Of a DNA stretch of 64,000 nt, positions 16,411 through 26,592 are shown in pieces. The DNA comes from Flavobacterium anhuiense (lineage in GTDB: Bacteria > Bacteroidota > Bacteroidia > Flavobacteriales > Flavobacteriaceae). The notes beneath the pieces were generated by a model that did no database searches, was not told where the DNA came from, and saw only the letters and a list, made by a program, of their open reading frames with translations. The DNA lies in contig NZ_JUIV01000007.1 of the NCBI RefSeq assembly GCF_004151235.1, forward strand, positions 1-64,000, given 5' to 3'. Made by a program: the position numbers and the translations under genes. The first letter of the stretch is position 1. Each line of letters starts with the position of its first letter.

Positions 16411-18855
16411 ATGATAAAAAACTACCTGCTATTACTGACTTTGTGCTTTTTTTCTTCATCAAAAGCGCAAATAATTACTTTTCCAGATGCCAATTTCAAG
16501 GCAAAATTGCTTCAAGCAAATGGTTCTAACACAATCGCAAAAGATTTAAATTCAAATTACTTTAAAATTGATTCTAACAACAATGGTGAAATTGAAATAG
16601 CTGAAGCTTTAAATGTAAGCTATTTAGATTTAAGAGATTCTAATATTGCATCGCTGGATCAATTGTCGAACTTTTCTAATCTAACTGATTTTAATTGTTC
16701 TAATAATAATTTGGGAATTTTAGATGTCAGTAGTTTAAAAAAACTTACTAGATTAGTTTGCTCTTCAAATTTAATTAGTGACTTAAATCTTTCAGATTTA
16801 AGCAAAATAAGTTCACTTATTTGCGGGCAAAACAAATTAACTTCATTGAATGTTAGTAACTTAACAGAATTAAACATAATTGAGTGCAACAATAATGATT
16901 TGCAATCTCTGGATGTTTCGAATAGTTCGCATTTGCGAGAACTCGTTTGCTACAAAAACAAGCTTACTGAGTTAAAGCTCCCTAATTCAACAGTATTATG
17001 GTTTTTTAAATGTGCACAAAATTTATTGCCAAGCCTAGATATCGCAAAATTGCCTGGACTTGAGTATTTAGATTTTTGGGATAATAAAATAACCTTTCTC
17101 GATTTTTCAAATTCTAAAATAATAACAGATTGTTACGGTGGGGCAAATCCAATTGAATCTATTGATTTATCAAATCAAGTGCTTTTAGAGACTTTATGGA
17201 TTGGGCATACATTAATTAAAACCTTAGATATTAGTAGTTCGAAAAACTTAAAAGAGTTAAATATATCAGATTGTCCAAATTTAGAGTTTCTTAATATTAA
17301 AAACGGAGCTGTTAAAAATTTAAGTTTTTTAGAGACACCTTTAAGTTCGTTAGGCTACAATGGTTTTAATTTGTCAAATTGTCCTAATCTGCAATATATT
17401 TGCGATGACGATTTTAATCTGGCATTGGTTACAGAAAAAATAGCACCATATAGATATGAAAATTGCTTAGTTGGAAATTATTGCTCATTTGAGCCAGGCG
17501 GAACAAACTACACTATAAAAGGCAAAAGCCAGATTGATGTTGATAGTAATGGCTGTGATACTGGTGATATAGGAGCTAAGTACTTAAAATTTTCAATTTT
17601 TGATGGTACAAAATTGGAGTATTTTACCGCAGATTCTAATGACGAATATGCTTTGAAGATTCCTGCGGGTTCTTATAAAGTAACTCCTATTGTTGAAAAT
17701 TCTAGTTATTTTACGGTTTTACCATCTTATGCGGATGTTGTTTTCCCTACGCAGGTAAGCCTTTTTAATCAAAATTTTTGCATTGTTCCAAATGGTGTCC
17801 ATAACGATTTAGAAATCAATATTATACCGATCGATGCCGCTAGACCTGGTTTTGATGCAAAATATAAATTAGTCTACAAAAACAAAGGGAATACGGTTCA
17901 ATCAGGAACTGTAAATCTTAATTTTGACGATTCAATTTTGGATTTTGTTTCTTCAAACTCTGTGGTTTCTAGTCAAAGCTCTGGTAAATTAGTTTGGAAT
18001 TTTTCAAATCTAAAACCATTTGAAAGCAGAGAAATTGATTTAGTTTTAAACGTCAATTCTCCTGTTGAAACTCCAGCAATAAATATTGGAGATATATTGA
18101 AGTATAAAGCTATCATTAATTCTGCAGAAACTGATGAAACATCTGAAGATAATGTTTTTGAACTTGCTCAAACGGTTGTGGGTTCTTATGATCCAAATGA
18201 TAAAATCTGTTTAGAAGGAAAAGTTATTAAACCTGAACTTATTGGTCAATATGTTCACTATCTAATTCGTTTTGAAAATACGGGAACTTATAATGCTGAA
18301 AATGTAGTGATTAAAGATGTGATTGATATATCGAAATTTGATATTTCGACTTTAATTCCTACTAGTGCAAGTCATGCTTATGAAGTGAAAGTTTCTGATG
18401 TAAACAAGATAGAATTTATCTTCAAAAAGATAGATCTTCCTTTTGATGATGCTCATAATGATGGCTATATTGCCTTTAAAATTAAAACTTTGCCAACTTT
18501 AAAGGTAGGTGATTTATTTGAAAATGAGGCTAATATTTATTTTGATTATAATTTTCCAATTTTAACAAACAAGGCAACATCAACTTTTAAAACATTAGGA
18601 AGACCAGATTTCGAACTTTCATCCCATTTAAATATTTACCCAAATCCAGTTCGAAATTATCTACAAATAGAATCTAAAGATTTAGTAGAAATTGAATCAA
18701 TATATGTTTATAATGTTTTAGGGCAAGTGATTGAAGTGATACCAAATGCTCAAAATATTTCTAAAATTGATGTCTCAAAATTTCAATCAGGAAACTATAT
18801 TCTTCAAGTCAAAACTGCGTCTGGAGGCTCAATTATGAAGTTCGTTAAAATTTGA
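16411..18855 (+). CDS. Secreted leucine-rich-repeat protein with type IX sorting domain
   Basis: An 814-residue exported protein. Residues 1-20 (MIKNYLLLLTLCFFSSSKAQ) are a signal peptide. An EF-hand-like loop DSNNNGEIEIAEA follows at about 52-64, then internalin-like leucine-rich repeats (about 70-330; LNVSNLTELNIIECNNNDL type). A beta-rich region with a conserved GSYDPNDKICLEGKVI block (DUF7619-like, about 590-730) precedes the C-terminal type A sorting signal, starting at NIYPNPVRNYLQIES and ending GNYILQVKTASGGSIMKFVKI. It should be secreted by the type IX system and attached to the cell surface. Likely roles are adhesion or protein binding. Confidence 0.9.
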   Translation: MIKNYLLLLTLCFFSSSKAQIITFPDANFKAKLLQANGSNTIAKDLNSNYFKIDSNNNGEIEIAEALNVSYLDLRDSNIASLDQLSNFSNLTDFNCSNNNLGILDVSSLKKLTRLVCSSNLISDLNLSDLSKISSLICGQNKLTSLNVSNLTELNIIECNNNDLQSLDVSNSSHLRELVCYKNKLTELKLPNSTVLWFFKCAQNLLPSLDIAKLPGLEYLDFWDNKITFLDFSNSKIITDCYGGANPIESIDLSNQVLLETLWIGHTLIKTLDISSSKNLKELNISDCPNLEFLNIKNGAVKNLSFLETPLSSLGYNGFNLSNCPNLQYICDDDFNLALVTEKIAPYRYENCLVGNYCSFEPGGTNYTIKGKSQIDVDSNGCDTGDIGAKYLKFSIFDGTKLEYFTADSNDEYALKIPAGSYKVTPIVENSSYFTVLPSYADVVFPTQVSLFNQNFCIVPNGVHNDLEINIIPIDAARPGFDAKYKLVYKNKGNTVQSGTVNLNFDDSILDFVSSNSVVSSQSSGKLVWNFSNLKPFESREIDLVLNVNSPVETPAINIGDILKYKAIINSAETDETSEDNVFELAQTVVGSYDPNDKICLEGKVIKPELIGQYVHYLIRFENTGTYNAENVVIKDVIDISKFDISTLIPTSASHAYEVKVSDVNKIEFIFKKIDLPFDDAHNDGYIAFKIKTLPTLKVGDLFENEANIYFDYNFPILTNKATSTFKTLGRPDFELSSHLNIYPNPVRNYLQIESKDLVEIESIYVYNVLGQVIEVIPNAQNISKIDVSKFQSGNYILQVKTASGGSIMKFVKI

Positions 18856-18873
18856 AAGTGTTTTTACACTCAA

Positions 18874-18924
18874 GAAAAAGTCTTACTTTTTGTAAGGCTT
18901 TTTTTTTTTTTTTTTTTTTTTTTT
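18874..18924 (+). terminator. Terminator with a 26-base T tract
   Basis: An 8-bp stem AGTCTTAC (18879-18886) and GTAAGGCT (18892-18899, one G-T pair) runs into an uninterrupted T tract from 18899 to 18924. The tract is much longer than termination requires, and its exact length may be uncertain in the assembly. Confidence 0.75.
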
Positions 18925-19325
18925 GAGATTTTATTTGATAATAACTATGAAACTTGTCAATTGTGTCATATAATTCTGTTAATAAAAATTTAAATTATCG
19001 TAAATTTTAAGTTTAATCAAAAAAATAAGGTAAAAACTGATGAATTTGGAAAAAGAAGCAAATTTTAGCGATTTATTGGGTTTTAACCATTTGCTTTTCT
19101 ATATTTATCACACAAAAACAAAAATTAATGTTAAAATTTAATTCTTTTGAGATGGTCAAAGCTTGGTGAAATGTAAAAGACTTATTTATTTTTTGTTAAA
19201 TAATGTTTATTATAAACCATTTGAACATTTAAGAATCAAATTTTCATTTACGATTTAATCTCTTGCAATTAATCTTCTTTTAAGAATGATCTAAAATGAT
19301 TGATTTTTTGCCCAAAGTATCTTAT
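18925..19325. other. 400-bp AT-rich spacer ahead of the ECF sigma gene
   Basis: No ORF of useful length, RNA gene or repeat family was recognised here. It presumably contains the promoter of the sigma factor gene, but no clear TAnnTTTG box with a matching -33 element was found. Confidence 0.5.
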
Positions 19326-19931
19326 ATGAGCCAAATTTTAAAAAACAAGGTTTTAGACGATTTTATTCTATGGAATAATTTGAAAAATGGAAATGAGAAA
19401 TCTTTCTCTCTGCTTTTTGAAAAATATTATAGAGATCTAATTAGTTACGGCAATTCACTTTGCCCGTACGCTGAAAAGGTGCAAGATTGTATACAGGATG
19501 TTTTTGCAGATATTTGGCTTTATAGAGATTCTCTTCAAGATAATGTTGTTGCTAAGGCATACTTGCTTTCCAGCGTTAGAAAGAGAATTGCACGTTTGCA
19601 TGAAAGAGATCATGTATTTAGAAAGACCACAACCACAGATGTTTTGGAATTCCTTTTTGATTTTTCTATAGAAAATGATTTGGTTGAAGATGAAGTAACA
19701 GCCGAACGTGTTCTTCTTTTAAATAAATTACTAAATGATTTGCCTGTACGCCAAAAAGAGGCTTTATATTTACGTTACCACCAAGGTTTGAGCGTTGATC
19801 AAATTGCCGATTTACTGGAGATGAATTATCAGTCTGCTAGTAATCTTCTTCATCGTGGTTTGTTAAATCTTCGTAAGGAATGGAAAGGCAGTATTCCGTT
19901 TCTAGTCCTTATATCTTCAGGGGTTTTTTAA
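19326..19931 (+). CDS. ECF RNA polymerase sigma factor (FecI-like)
   Basis: A 201-residue sigma-70 family protein with region 2 (NGNEKSFSLLFEKYYRDLISYGNSLCPYAEKVQDCIQDVFADIW) and region 4 (LLNDLPVRQKEALYLRYHQGLSVDQIADLLEMNYQSASNLLHRGLLNLRKEW). The start is placed at the ATG at 19326 (MSQILKNKV); an ATG ten codons upstream at 19296 is possible. The FecR-type gene 90 bp downstream and the SusC with an extra N-terminal domain beyond it form the trans-envelope signalling set seen in Bacteroidota, where substrate binding to SusC releases the sigma factor from FecR. Confidence 0.92.
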   Translation: MSQILKNKVLDDFILWNNLKNGNEKSFSLLFEKYYRDLISYGNSLCPYAEKVQDCIQDVFADIWLYRDSLQDNVVAKAYLLSSVRKRIARLHERDHVFRKTTTTDVLEFLFDFSIENDLVEDEVTAERVLLLNKLLNDLPVRQKEALYLRYHQGLSVDQIADLLEMNYQSASNLLHRGLLNLRKEWKGSIPFLVLISSGVF

Positions 19932-20021
19932 AAATTTAAGAAAAAATCAAAAAAAAATCTTAAATAAGTGAGTATATAATATAAAAACTGTCCTCTATGT
20001 TTTTGTAACCTTAATAATAAG

Positions 20022-21137
20022 ATGCAAAAACGTAACAATTATATCGAAATAGAAGACTTCTTGGCTGATGAATCTTTTCAACTATGGATTTTATCAAAAG
20101 TTGATGAGCAAGGCTGGGAAGAATGGACTTTAGAAAATCTTCAGAGAGCTAAACTTGTTGAAGATGCTAGACTTGTATTGCTAGCAATGCGAGTTCCAGA
20201 GTCTAAACTTTCTTCAAATGAAGTTCATGAAGCCTTACAGCAAACTTGGCGTAAAATTGAGCATAGAGAAGGACTCTCTCAACAAACCTCAAAAATTAAA
20301 AAACTTAAAATACAAAGATACTGGATCACTGGTATTGCTGCAGCTGTATTGGTTGGTGTTTTTTCTACTTGGTTTTTTAAAAATAACATAATAACTAACG
20401 ATAATGTCGTTACGTACAATGAATTAGTTCAGGATAATGATGAAGGTTTGGTAGAACAAACCAACAATTCTGAAAAATCGCAGATAATCACTTTGTCTGA
20501 CGGAAGTTCGGTTTTATTACAGCCCAATAGTAAATTAAGTTACCCTAAAATCTTTACCGGAAACGAAAGAAAGGTGTATTTATCCGGCGAAGGTTTCTTT
20601 GAAATTAGTAAAAATCCTAAAAAGCCTTTTTTTGTTTACGCTAACGAGATTGTAACTCGCGTTGTTGGAACAAGCTTTAGAATAAAGGCTTACCCAGACC
20701 AGCAAAACGTTGAAGTTCTTGTTCGCACCGGTAAAGTTAAGGTAAAGTCAAACGATTTAGTTCGTGCTGTTGAAAACAAAGAAATTGTTCTTCTTCCTAA
20801 TCAAGCATTGCGTTTTGTTCGTAAAGAAATGGTTTTTAATAAAATAACCAATATAACAGAAGATCCAATTTTAGTGAATAGTGTTAGAAATATCGAACAA
20901 TTAAGTTTTGAATTTACAGATATCCCTGTAGCACAGATTCTTGAAACTATTGAACAGGCTTATTTGGTAGATATAGATTTTCCTCACGACAAATTGAAAG
21001 ACTGCCGTTTAACAACTTCATTGAGTGATCAGCCTCTAGCTGAAAAACTTAAAATAATCTGTAAAAGTATCGGAAACGACACCAATTATGAGATGAATGG
21101 AAATCAGATTGTAATTACGACTTCTGGCTGTAACTAG
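20022..21137 (+). CDS. FecR-type anti-sigma factor
   Basis: A 371-residue inner-membrane regulator. It has a cytoplasmic N-terminal part, one membrane helix (about 102-119, WITGIAAAVLVGVFSTWFF), a FecR domain (ITLSDGSSVLLQPNSKLSYPKIFTGNERKVYLSGEGFFEISKNPKKPFFVYANEIVTRVVGTSFRIKAYPD region) and a C-terminal DUF4974-like domain (LSFEFTDIPVAQILETIEQAYLVDIDF). It should hold the adjacent ECF sigma factor and receive the signal from the N-terminal domain of the SusC protein at 21369. Confidence 0.92.
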   Translation: MQKRNNYIEIEDFLADESFQLWILSKVDEQGWEEWTLENLQRAKLVEDARLVLLAMRVPESKLSSNEVHEALQQTWRKIEHREGLSQQTSKIKKLKIQRYWITGIAAAVLVGVFSTWFFKNNIITNDNVVTYNELVQDNDEGLVEQTNNSEKSQIITLSDGSSVLLQPNSKLSYPKIFTGNERKVYLSGEGFFEISKNPKKPFFVYANEIVTRVVGTSFRIKAYPDQQNVEVLVRTGKVKVKSNDLVRAVENKEIVLLPNQALRFVRKEMVFNKITNITEDPILVNSVRNIEQLSFEFTDIPVAQILETIEQAYLVDIDFPHDKLKDCRLTTSLSDQPLAEKLKIICKSIGNDTNYEMNGNQIVITTSGCN

Positions 21138-21245
21138 AATTCTTAATTCAATTAAGATAAAAACAAAAAAATCCAAAATCAAACTAATTAAAAACTAAAA
21201 AAAAATAATTTGTAATTGCCTATGTGAAAAACGAATACATAAAAA

Positions 21246-21279
21246 AAGTGCCGAGAATGCTGTAACATTATCGACACTT
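21246..21279 (+). other. Hairpin in the leader of the SusC gene
   Basis: AAGTGCCGAGAATG (21246-21259) and CATTATCGACACTT (21266-21279) pair at 12 of 14 positions around a 6-nt loop. There is no T run, so it is not a classical terminator. It lies about 90 bp before the SusC start codon. Confidence 0.5.
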
Positions 21280-21368
21280 AAATCTGAATAAATTACTCTC
21301 TGTAAAGGATAATTTATGATGTTTCTTAAAATACACTCGAATAGTATTAATCAAAACAAACCAAAATT

Positions 21369-24300
21369 ATGAAAAAACCTGTTGTCAAGCAACGATTACT
21401 TCACCAAATCATGAAAATAACGCTGTTTCAGTTTGTGTTAGCGCTTGTATTTTCAAGCGTTACCCTCGCAAATAATGTAAATGGGCAGAAAAAATTAGAT
21501 ACTAAAGTAACTATTACAGTTGATAACCTAACTTTAGACAATGCTTTATCTAAAATCGAGAAATCTGCTCATGTAAAATTTTCCTATAACTCAAGACTTC
21601 CTCAACTTGGAGAGAAAGTAAGTATAGAAGCAAATCAAGAAACTCTGTCTAGTATTTTGAGCAGAATATTGGTTCCTTTTAATATTACTTTTTCTGAAGT
21701 GAGTAACCAGATTGTATTGCAAAAGAATTCTGCAAGTTCGTTTTCTTATGCAAATAATCATGATGCCTTATTTGAAGTTTTAGCTTTTGGTCCAATCATT
21801 AAAGGAAAAGTTACAGATCAGAGTGGTTCGCCTCTTCCTGGTGCTACCGTAATGGCAAAAGGAACAAAAACTGCTGTTTTAACAGATTTTGATGGAAACT
21901 TTTCTATTGAAATGCCTGCTAATGTAGATCGTTTGGTTATTTCTTATGTAGGAATGGAAACAAAAGAAATTGGAATTAGTAATCCCAATCCAACAATTGT
22001 TTTGACAGAGGCAGGGCAAAATCTTAAAGAGGTTGTCGTTACAACAGGTTACGAGAAAACTTCAAAAAGAACATTCACTGGAGCGATCAGTAAAATTTCT
22101 GGCACTGAATTAAAAGTTGACGGTGTGGTTGATGTAAGCCGAATGATCGAAGGAAAAGCAGCGGGGGTTACAGTACAAAATGTTACAGGAACTTTTGGTA
22201 CGGCACCTAAAATTACAGTTCGTGGTTCTTCTTCAATTTTTGGAGATACAAAGCCATTATGGGTTATCGATGGTGTTGTTCAAGAAGATATTATTAATAT
22301 GTCATTTGCAGATTTAGCATCTGGAAATTCGGAGACTTTATTAAGCTCATCTGTAGCTGGTTTAAGTGCAAATGATATTCAAAGTATTGAGATTCTTAAA
22401 GATGCATCGGCTACTTCGATTTATGGTTCGAGATCATTAAATGGAGTTGTGGTTGTAACAACAAAACAAGGACGTAGAGATTCTCCATTAAAAATTTCTT
22501 ATGGACTAGAACAAACGGTTAGGACAGTTCCGAATTATAGCCAGTTTGATATTTTAAATTCTCAAGAGTCCATGAGTATTTTTAAAGAAATGGAAGCTAA
22601 AGGTTATTTAGATTTGCCTTCTACAGTTAACGGAAGATATGGCGGCGCATATAACATTTTAGGAAGAGCAATAAATACATATAATACAGAAACAGGAACT
22701 TATTTAGTTAATAATGATCCAGTAAGCCGTAACAATTTCTTAAAAAAATACGAGCAGGCAAATACAGATTGGTTCAATGTATTATTTAGACCTTCAATTA
22801 CACAAAACCACTCTTTAAGCTTTTCTGGTGGAGGAAAAAACAATACTTTTTATGCATCATTGGGTTACTATACAGATCCAGGATGGACTATTGCCGATGA
22901 TGTTAAACAAATCTCTAGTAATATAAAAGGGACATTCTACGTAAATGACAAGTTGAACATCACATTATCTACATTAGCGTCTATTAGAGATCAAGGTGCT
23001 CCAGGAAGTTATGAAAGCGAAAAAGATGTCGTTTTTGGTAAAGTAACTCGTGACTTTGATATTAACCCATTTAATTATGTTTTAAATACAAGTAGAACTT
23101 TACGCCCTTATGACGAGAATGGTAATTTAGAGTACTACAGAAATAACTGGGCCAGAATGAATATAATAAACGAATTAGCTAATAATTTCATGGAAATTGA
23201 AGTGAAAGATATTCGTTTTCAATTGGATTTAGATTACAAGATTAATCCGCACTTGACTTATAATTTAACGGGTTCTGCTCGTTATGCAAACACAAGCCGT
23301 GAGCATAAAATCTTAGAAGGTTCAAACGTTGTTGGAGCCTACAGAGCAGGAACAGCAATTGGTGAAGATGGAGTAAATACTCTTGTAAGAGATCAAAACA
23401 TATTTTTATACCAAGACCCTAATGATTTAACGGCTCCAAAAGAATCTGTATTGCCAAACGGAGGATTCCTAAGAAAATTTACCAATGACATGACTTCTTA
23501 TAATTTAAGAAACAGTGTTAGTTACAGAAATATATTCAGCGAAAAACATGAGGTAGAAGGTTTATTTGGAACTGAAATGAGAGTGGTGGATAGAACCAGC
23601 GATCAATTTACTGCAGCAGGATTACAATACGATAGAGGTTTAACAGCTTTTACAGATCCACGAATTATTGAAAAAATAATTAATGCGGGGGATTCGTATT
23701 ATGGATTTAATGAAGAAAAAGAAAGAACTGTAGGTTTCTTTGGTAAAGTAGGTTATACTTATGATCGTCGTTATACAGCTTCTCTTACAGGGCGTTATGA
23801 TGGATCTAACCGACAAGGAAATAGTGATTCATCACGATGGCTGCCAACGTATACTGTTAGTGGAAAATGGAATGTTGCCGAAGAAAGCTTCATGAAAGAT
23901 GTTTCATCAATCAATACATTAGCAGTAAGAGCATCGTATGGTTTAACAGCAACTGCTGGACCGGCAACAAACTCTTTGGCTATTTACAAAAGTGCTATTA
24001 CAGACCGTTTTGGACTTGACGACAGAGAGTCTGGAATTCGTATTGAAGAATTGCAGAACGGAAACTTAACTTGGGAAAAACAATACGAAACAAATATCGG
24101 GCTTGATCTTGGAATGTTCAATAACAGACTTCAATTAACAACAGATGTTTATCGTCGTAAAGCTTTTGATTTGGTTGATTACGTAATTACATCTGGAATT
24201 GGAGGTCAGAGAATCAGACAAGGTAATAATGCCGACATGGAGACTAAAGGTTGGGAGGTTGGAATTACAAGTAAAAACATTAATGGTAAGGACTTTAAAT

Positions 24301-25094
24301 GGTCAACAAACCTTAATTTTTCTATTTACCACCAAGAAATTACAAAATTGCAAAATACGCCAACCGCATTTGATTTAATTGATGCAAACGGAGGTAATAC
24401 AGTTGGACATCCTAGAAATTCATTGTATTCTTATCAGTTTACAGGTTTAAACAATCAAGGTCTTCCAACATTCAAATTGCAAGATGGAGCCGAAAACAAT
24501 ATTACTGACGCCAATTTTCAGGATAATTTAAATGTTACAAAATATTTAAAGTATGAGGGATCAATTGAGCCAAATAAATCAATTGGTTTAGCAAACACAT
24601 TCACATATAAAAACTGGTCTTTATATGTATTCATTGTAGGTTCAGGAGGAAATAAAGTTCGTTTAAACCCTGTTTATGATAGTACTTATGACGACTTGAC
24701 AGTATTTACAAAAGATTTTACAAACAGATGGATTAATCCAGGTGATGAAAATTACACAAATGTGCCAGTTATCGCAGACAAACGCCTGAATGCCAATTAT
24801 GGTGGTGAGCGTACTTTGGCAAGAGCTTATAATACCTACAATTATTCAGATGTTCGCATTGCAGATGGAGATTTTATCAGATTGAAAAATATATCATTAA
24901 GCTGGGAATTCCCAAGTGATTTCAAGAAAAAAATTGGAGTGAGCACTTTTACATTAAAAGGTTCGGCAGTAAATCCTTGGTTAATTTATTCTGATAAAAG
25001 ATTAAATGGGCAAGATCCTGAGTTTCGTAATTCTGGAGGGGTTGCTTTACCAGTAACATCTCAATACACATTTACTTTAAACCTTTCATTATAA
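21369..25094 (+). CDS. SusC/RagA family TonB-dependent outer membrane transporter with STN domain
   Basis: A 1241-residue outer-membrane importer. After an extended signal region (about 1-40) comes an STN signalling domain (about 42-118, VTITVDNLTLDNALSKIEKSAHVKFSYNS), a carboxypeptidase-D-regulatory-like domain (about 138-215, IKGKVTDQSGSPLPGATVMAKGT), the plug (KEVVVTTGYEKTSKRTFTGAI and SIEILKDASATSIYGSRSLNGVVVVTT) and a beta barrel ending in YTFTLNLSL. The STN domain is what contacts FecR, consistent with the upstream sigma and anti-sigma genes. Its partner SusD follows after 11 bp. The substrate cannot be read from the sequence. Confidence 0.95.
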   Translation: MKKPVVKQRLLHQIMKITLFQFVLALVFSSVTLANNVNGQKKLDTKVTITVDNLTLDNALSKIEKSAHVKFSYNSRLPQLGEKVSIEANQETLSSILSRILVPFNITFSEVSNQIVLQKNSASSFSYANNHDALFEVLAFGPIIKGKVTDQSGSPLPGATVMAKGTKTAVLTDFDGNFSIEMPANVDRLVISYVGMETKEIGISNPNPTIVLTEAGQNLKEVVVTTGYEKTSKRTFTGAISKISGTELKVDGVVDVSRMIEGKAAGVTVQNVTGTFGTAPKITVRGSSSIFGDTKPLWVIDGVVQEDIINMSFADLASGNSETLLSSSVAGLSANDIQSIEILKDASATSIYGSRSLNGVVVVTTKQGRRDSPLKISYGLEQTVRTVPNYSQFDILNSQESMSIFKEMEAKGYLDLPSTVNGRYGGAYNILGRAINTYNTETGTYLVNNDPVSRNNFLKKYEQANTDWFNVLFRPSITQNHSLSFSGGGKNNTFYASLGYYTDPGWTIADDVKQISSNIKGTFYVNDKLNITLSTLASIRDQGAPGSYESEKDVVFGKVTRDFDINPFNYVLNTSRTLRPYDENGNLEYYRNNWARMNIINELANNFMEIEVKDIRFQLDLDYKINPHLTYNLTGSARYANTSREHKILEGSNVVGAYRAGTAIGEDGVNTLVRDQNIFLYQDPNDLTAPKESVLPNGGFLRKFTNDMTSYNLRNSVSYRNIFSEKHEVEGLFGTEMRVVDRTSDQFTAAGLQYDRGLTAFTDPRIIEKIINAGDSYYGFNEEKERTVGFFGKVGYTYDRRYTASLTGRYDGSNRQGNSDSSRWLPTYTVSGKWNVAEESFMKDVSSINTLAVRASYGLTATAGPATNSLAIYKSAITDRFGLDDRESGIRIEELQNGNLTWEKQYETNIGLDLGMFNNRLQLTTDVYRRKAFDLVDYVITSGIGGQRIRQGNNADMETKGWEVGITSKNINGKDFKWSTNLNFSIYHQEITKLQNTPTAFDLIDANGGNTVGHPRNSLYSYQFTGLNNQGLPTFKLQDGAENNITDANFQDNLNVTKYLKYEGSIEPNKSIGLANTFTYKNWSLYVFIVGSGGNKVRLNPVYDSTYDDLTVFTKDFTNRWINPGDENYTNVPVIADKRLNANYGGERTLARAYNTYNYSDVRIADGDFIRLKNISLSWEFPSDFKKKIGVSTFTLKGSAVNPWLIYSDKRLNGQDPEFRNSGGVALPVTSQYTFTLNLSL

Positions 25095-25105
25095 TAGTCA
25101 AGATC

Positions 25106-26584
25106 ATGAAAAACTTAAAAATAGCATTATCCCTAATAATACTGATTTGTATTACTAGCTGTGATGATTTCTTATCAGAGAAACCAGATAATAGAACAGA
25201 AATTGATACACCAGAGAAAATTAAAGAATTATTAGTAGAAGCTTATCCTCAAATGAGTTATTTTGAGATTGCTGAAACTATGTCTGATAATGTTTTTGAT
25301 AGTGGATTAGCTACAACATTAGTAAGAAACGAGCAGAACTACAATTGGGAAATTAATACAGAAGCAACTGATATTGATACTCAAGCGTATTATTGGGATG
25401 CTTGTTATAAAGCAATCGCACACGCAAACAAAGCACTAGAAGCAATAGAAGAACTAGGTAGTCCAGCAAGTTTAAATCCACAAAAAGGTGAAGCATTGAT
25501 GGCTAGAGCTTATTCTCATTATATGCTAGTTTCATTATGGTCAAAACGTTACAATCCAGCAACTGCCGATTCTGATTTAGGAGTTCCTTATGTGACAAAA
25601 CCAGAAACAGAGCTAATGGTAAAATACAAAAGGAATACAGTTGCTGAAGTTTTCGCTTTTATTGAAAAAGACATCGAAGAAGGTTTGAAATATGTGACAA
25701 ACGATTATAAAGAACCAAAATTTCATTTTAATATAGCAGCCTCAAAAGCTTTTGCGAGTAGATTTTATTTAGTAAAAGGAAACTGGGATAAAGTAATTGA
25801 GTTGTCTAATGATTTAGGATCAAGACCAATAGGGAAGTTAAGAGATTTTTCTACTTACGAATCTATTGGTGTAGAAGACCAACAATTAAAATACGGAGCA
25901 AGTGATGTTGAAACCAATTTATTAATCGTTTCAGCAAACACTATTGTAGGAAGATTATATTCTTTAAACCGCTTTAATTTATCAGGTTTACGTCGTCCAG
26001 AAATTTTTGGGGGTACAACAAATCTTTTTAATAAAGCGTATTATTATAATTTCTATTCTTCAAACGGTAGTATTACATTGTTTCTTCCTAAGTTTTATGA
26101 ATACTTTAAGTATTCTAATGTAACTGCAGGAATTGGAGATCCTTATGTTGCTGAAGTTTTGCTAAGCAATGATGAGTTTTTCTTGAACAGAATTGAAGCT
26201 CACGTTATGAAAGGAGAAATAGATACAGCTACCGAAGAATTGGAGTATTTCTTGGCAACAAGAACTCCGACATATAACCCAACAACAGATCGATTGACTG
26301 AGGCTAAAGTAGTGGCAAAATTTCCTGTAATTGCAGATGAGTATACTCCATTTTACAGTATGACGCCTGTGCAGACTTCTTATGTAAAAGCAATTGCAGA
26401 AACAAGAAGAAGAGATTTTATACACGAAGGACTTAGATGGTTTGATATTAAACGTTTTAACATTGTAGTAAAACATGAGACATCAAACAAGCCGGCTAAC
26501 ATATTAGTAAAAGACGACAACAGAAGAGCTTTGCAGATTCCGTTGCACGCTTCAAGCACTGGCTTAGAACTAAATCCTAGATAA
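25106..26584 (+). CDS. RagB/SusD family surface lipoprotein
   Basis: A 492-residue substrate-binding lid for the adjacent SusC. The lipobox is ITSCDDFLSEKPDNRTEI with lipidated Cys at about 19. TPR-like helices follow (YWDACYKAIAHANKALEAIEELG, KGEALMARAYSHYMLVSLWSKRY), and the C-terminal region has RRRDFIHEGLRWFDIKRFNIVV, a conserved SusD block. The length is normal. The acidic residues just after the Cys fit the surface-export signal of Bacteroidota lipoproteins. Confidence 0.95.
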   Translation: MKNLKIALSLIILICITSCDDFLSEKPDNRTEIDTPEKIKELLVEAYPQMSYFEIAETMSDNVFDSGLATTLVRNEQNYNWEINTEATDIDTQAYYWDACYKAIAHANKALEAIEELGSPASLNPQKGEALMARAYSHYMLVSLWSKRYNPATADSDLGVPYVTKPETELMVKYKRNTVAEVFAFIEKDIEEGLKYVTNDYKEPKFHFNIAASKAFASRFYLVKGNWDKVIELSNDLGSRPIGKLRDFSTYESIGVEDQQLKYGASDVETNLLIVSANTIVGRLYSLNRFNLSGLRRPEIFGGTTNLFNKAYYYNFYSSNGSITLFLPKFYEYFKYSNVTAGIGDPYVAEVLLSNDEFFLNRIEAHVMKGEIDTATEELEYFLATRTPTYNPTTDRLTEAKVVAKFPVIADEYTPFYSMTPVQTSYVKAIAETRRRDFIHEGLRWFDIKRFNIVVKHETSNKPANILVKDDNRRALQIPLHASSTGLELNPR

Positions 26585-26592
26585 TCTTAAAA

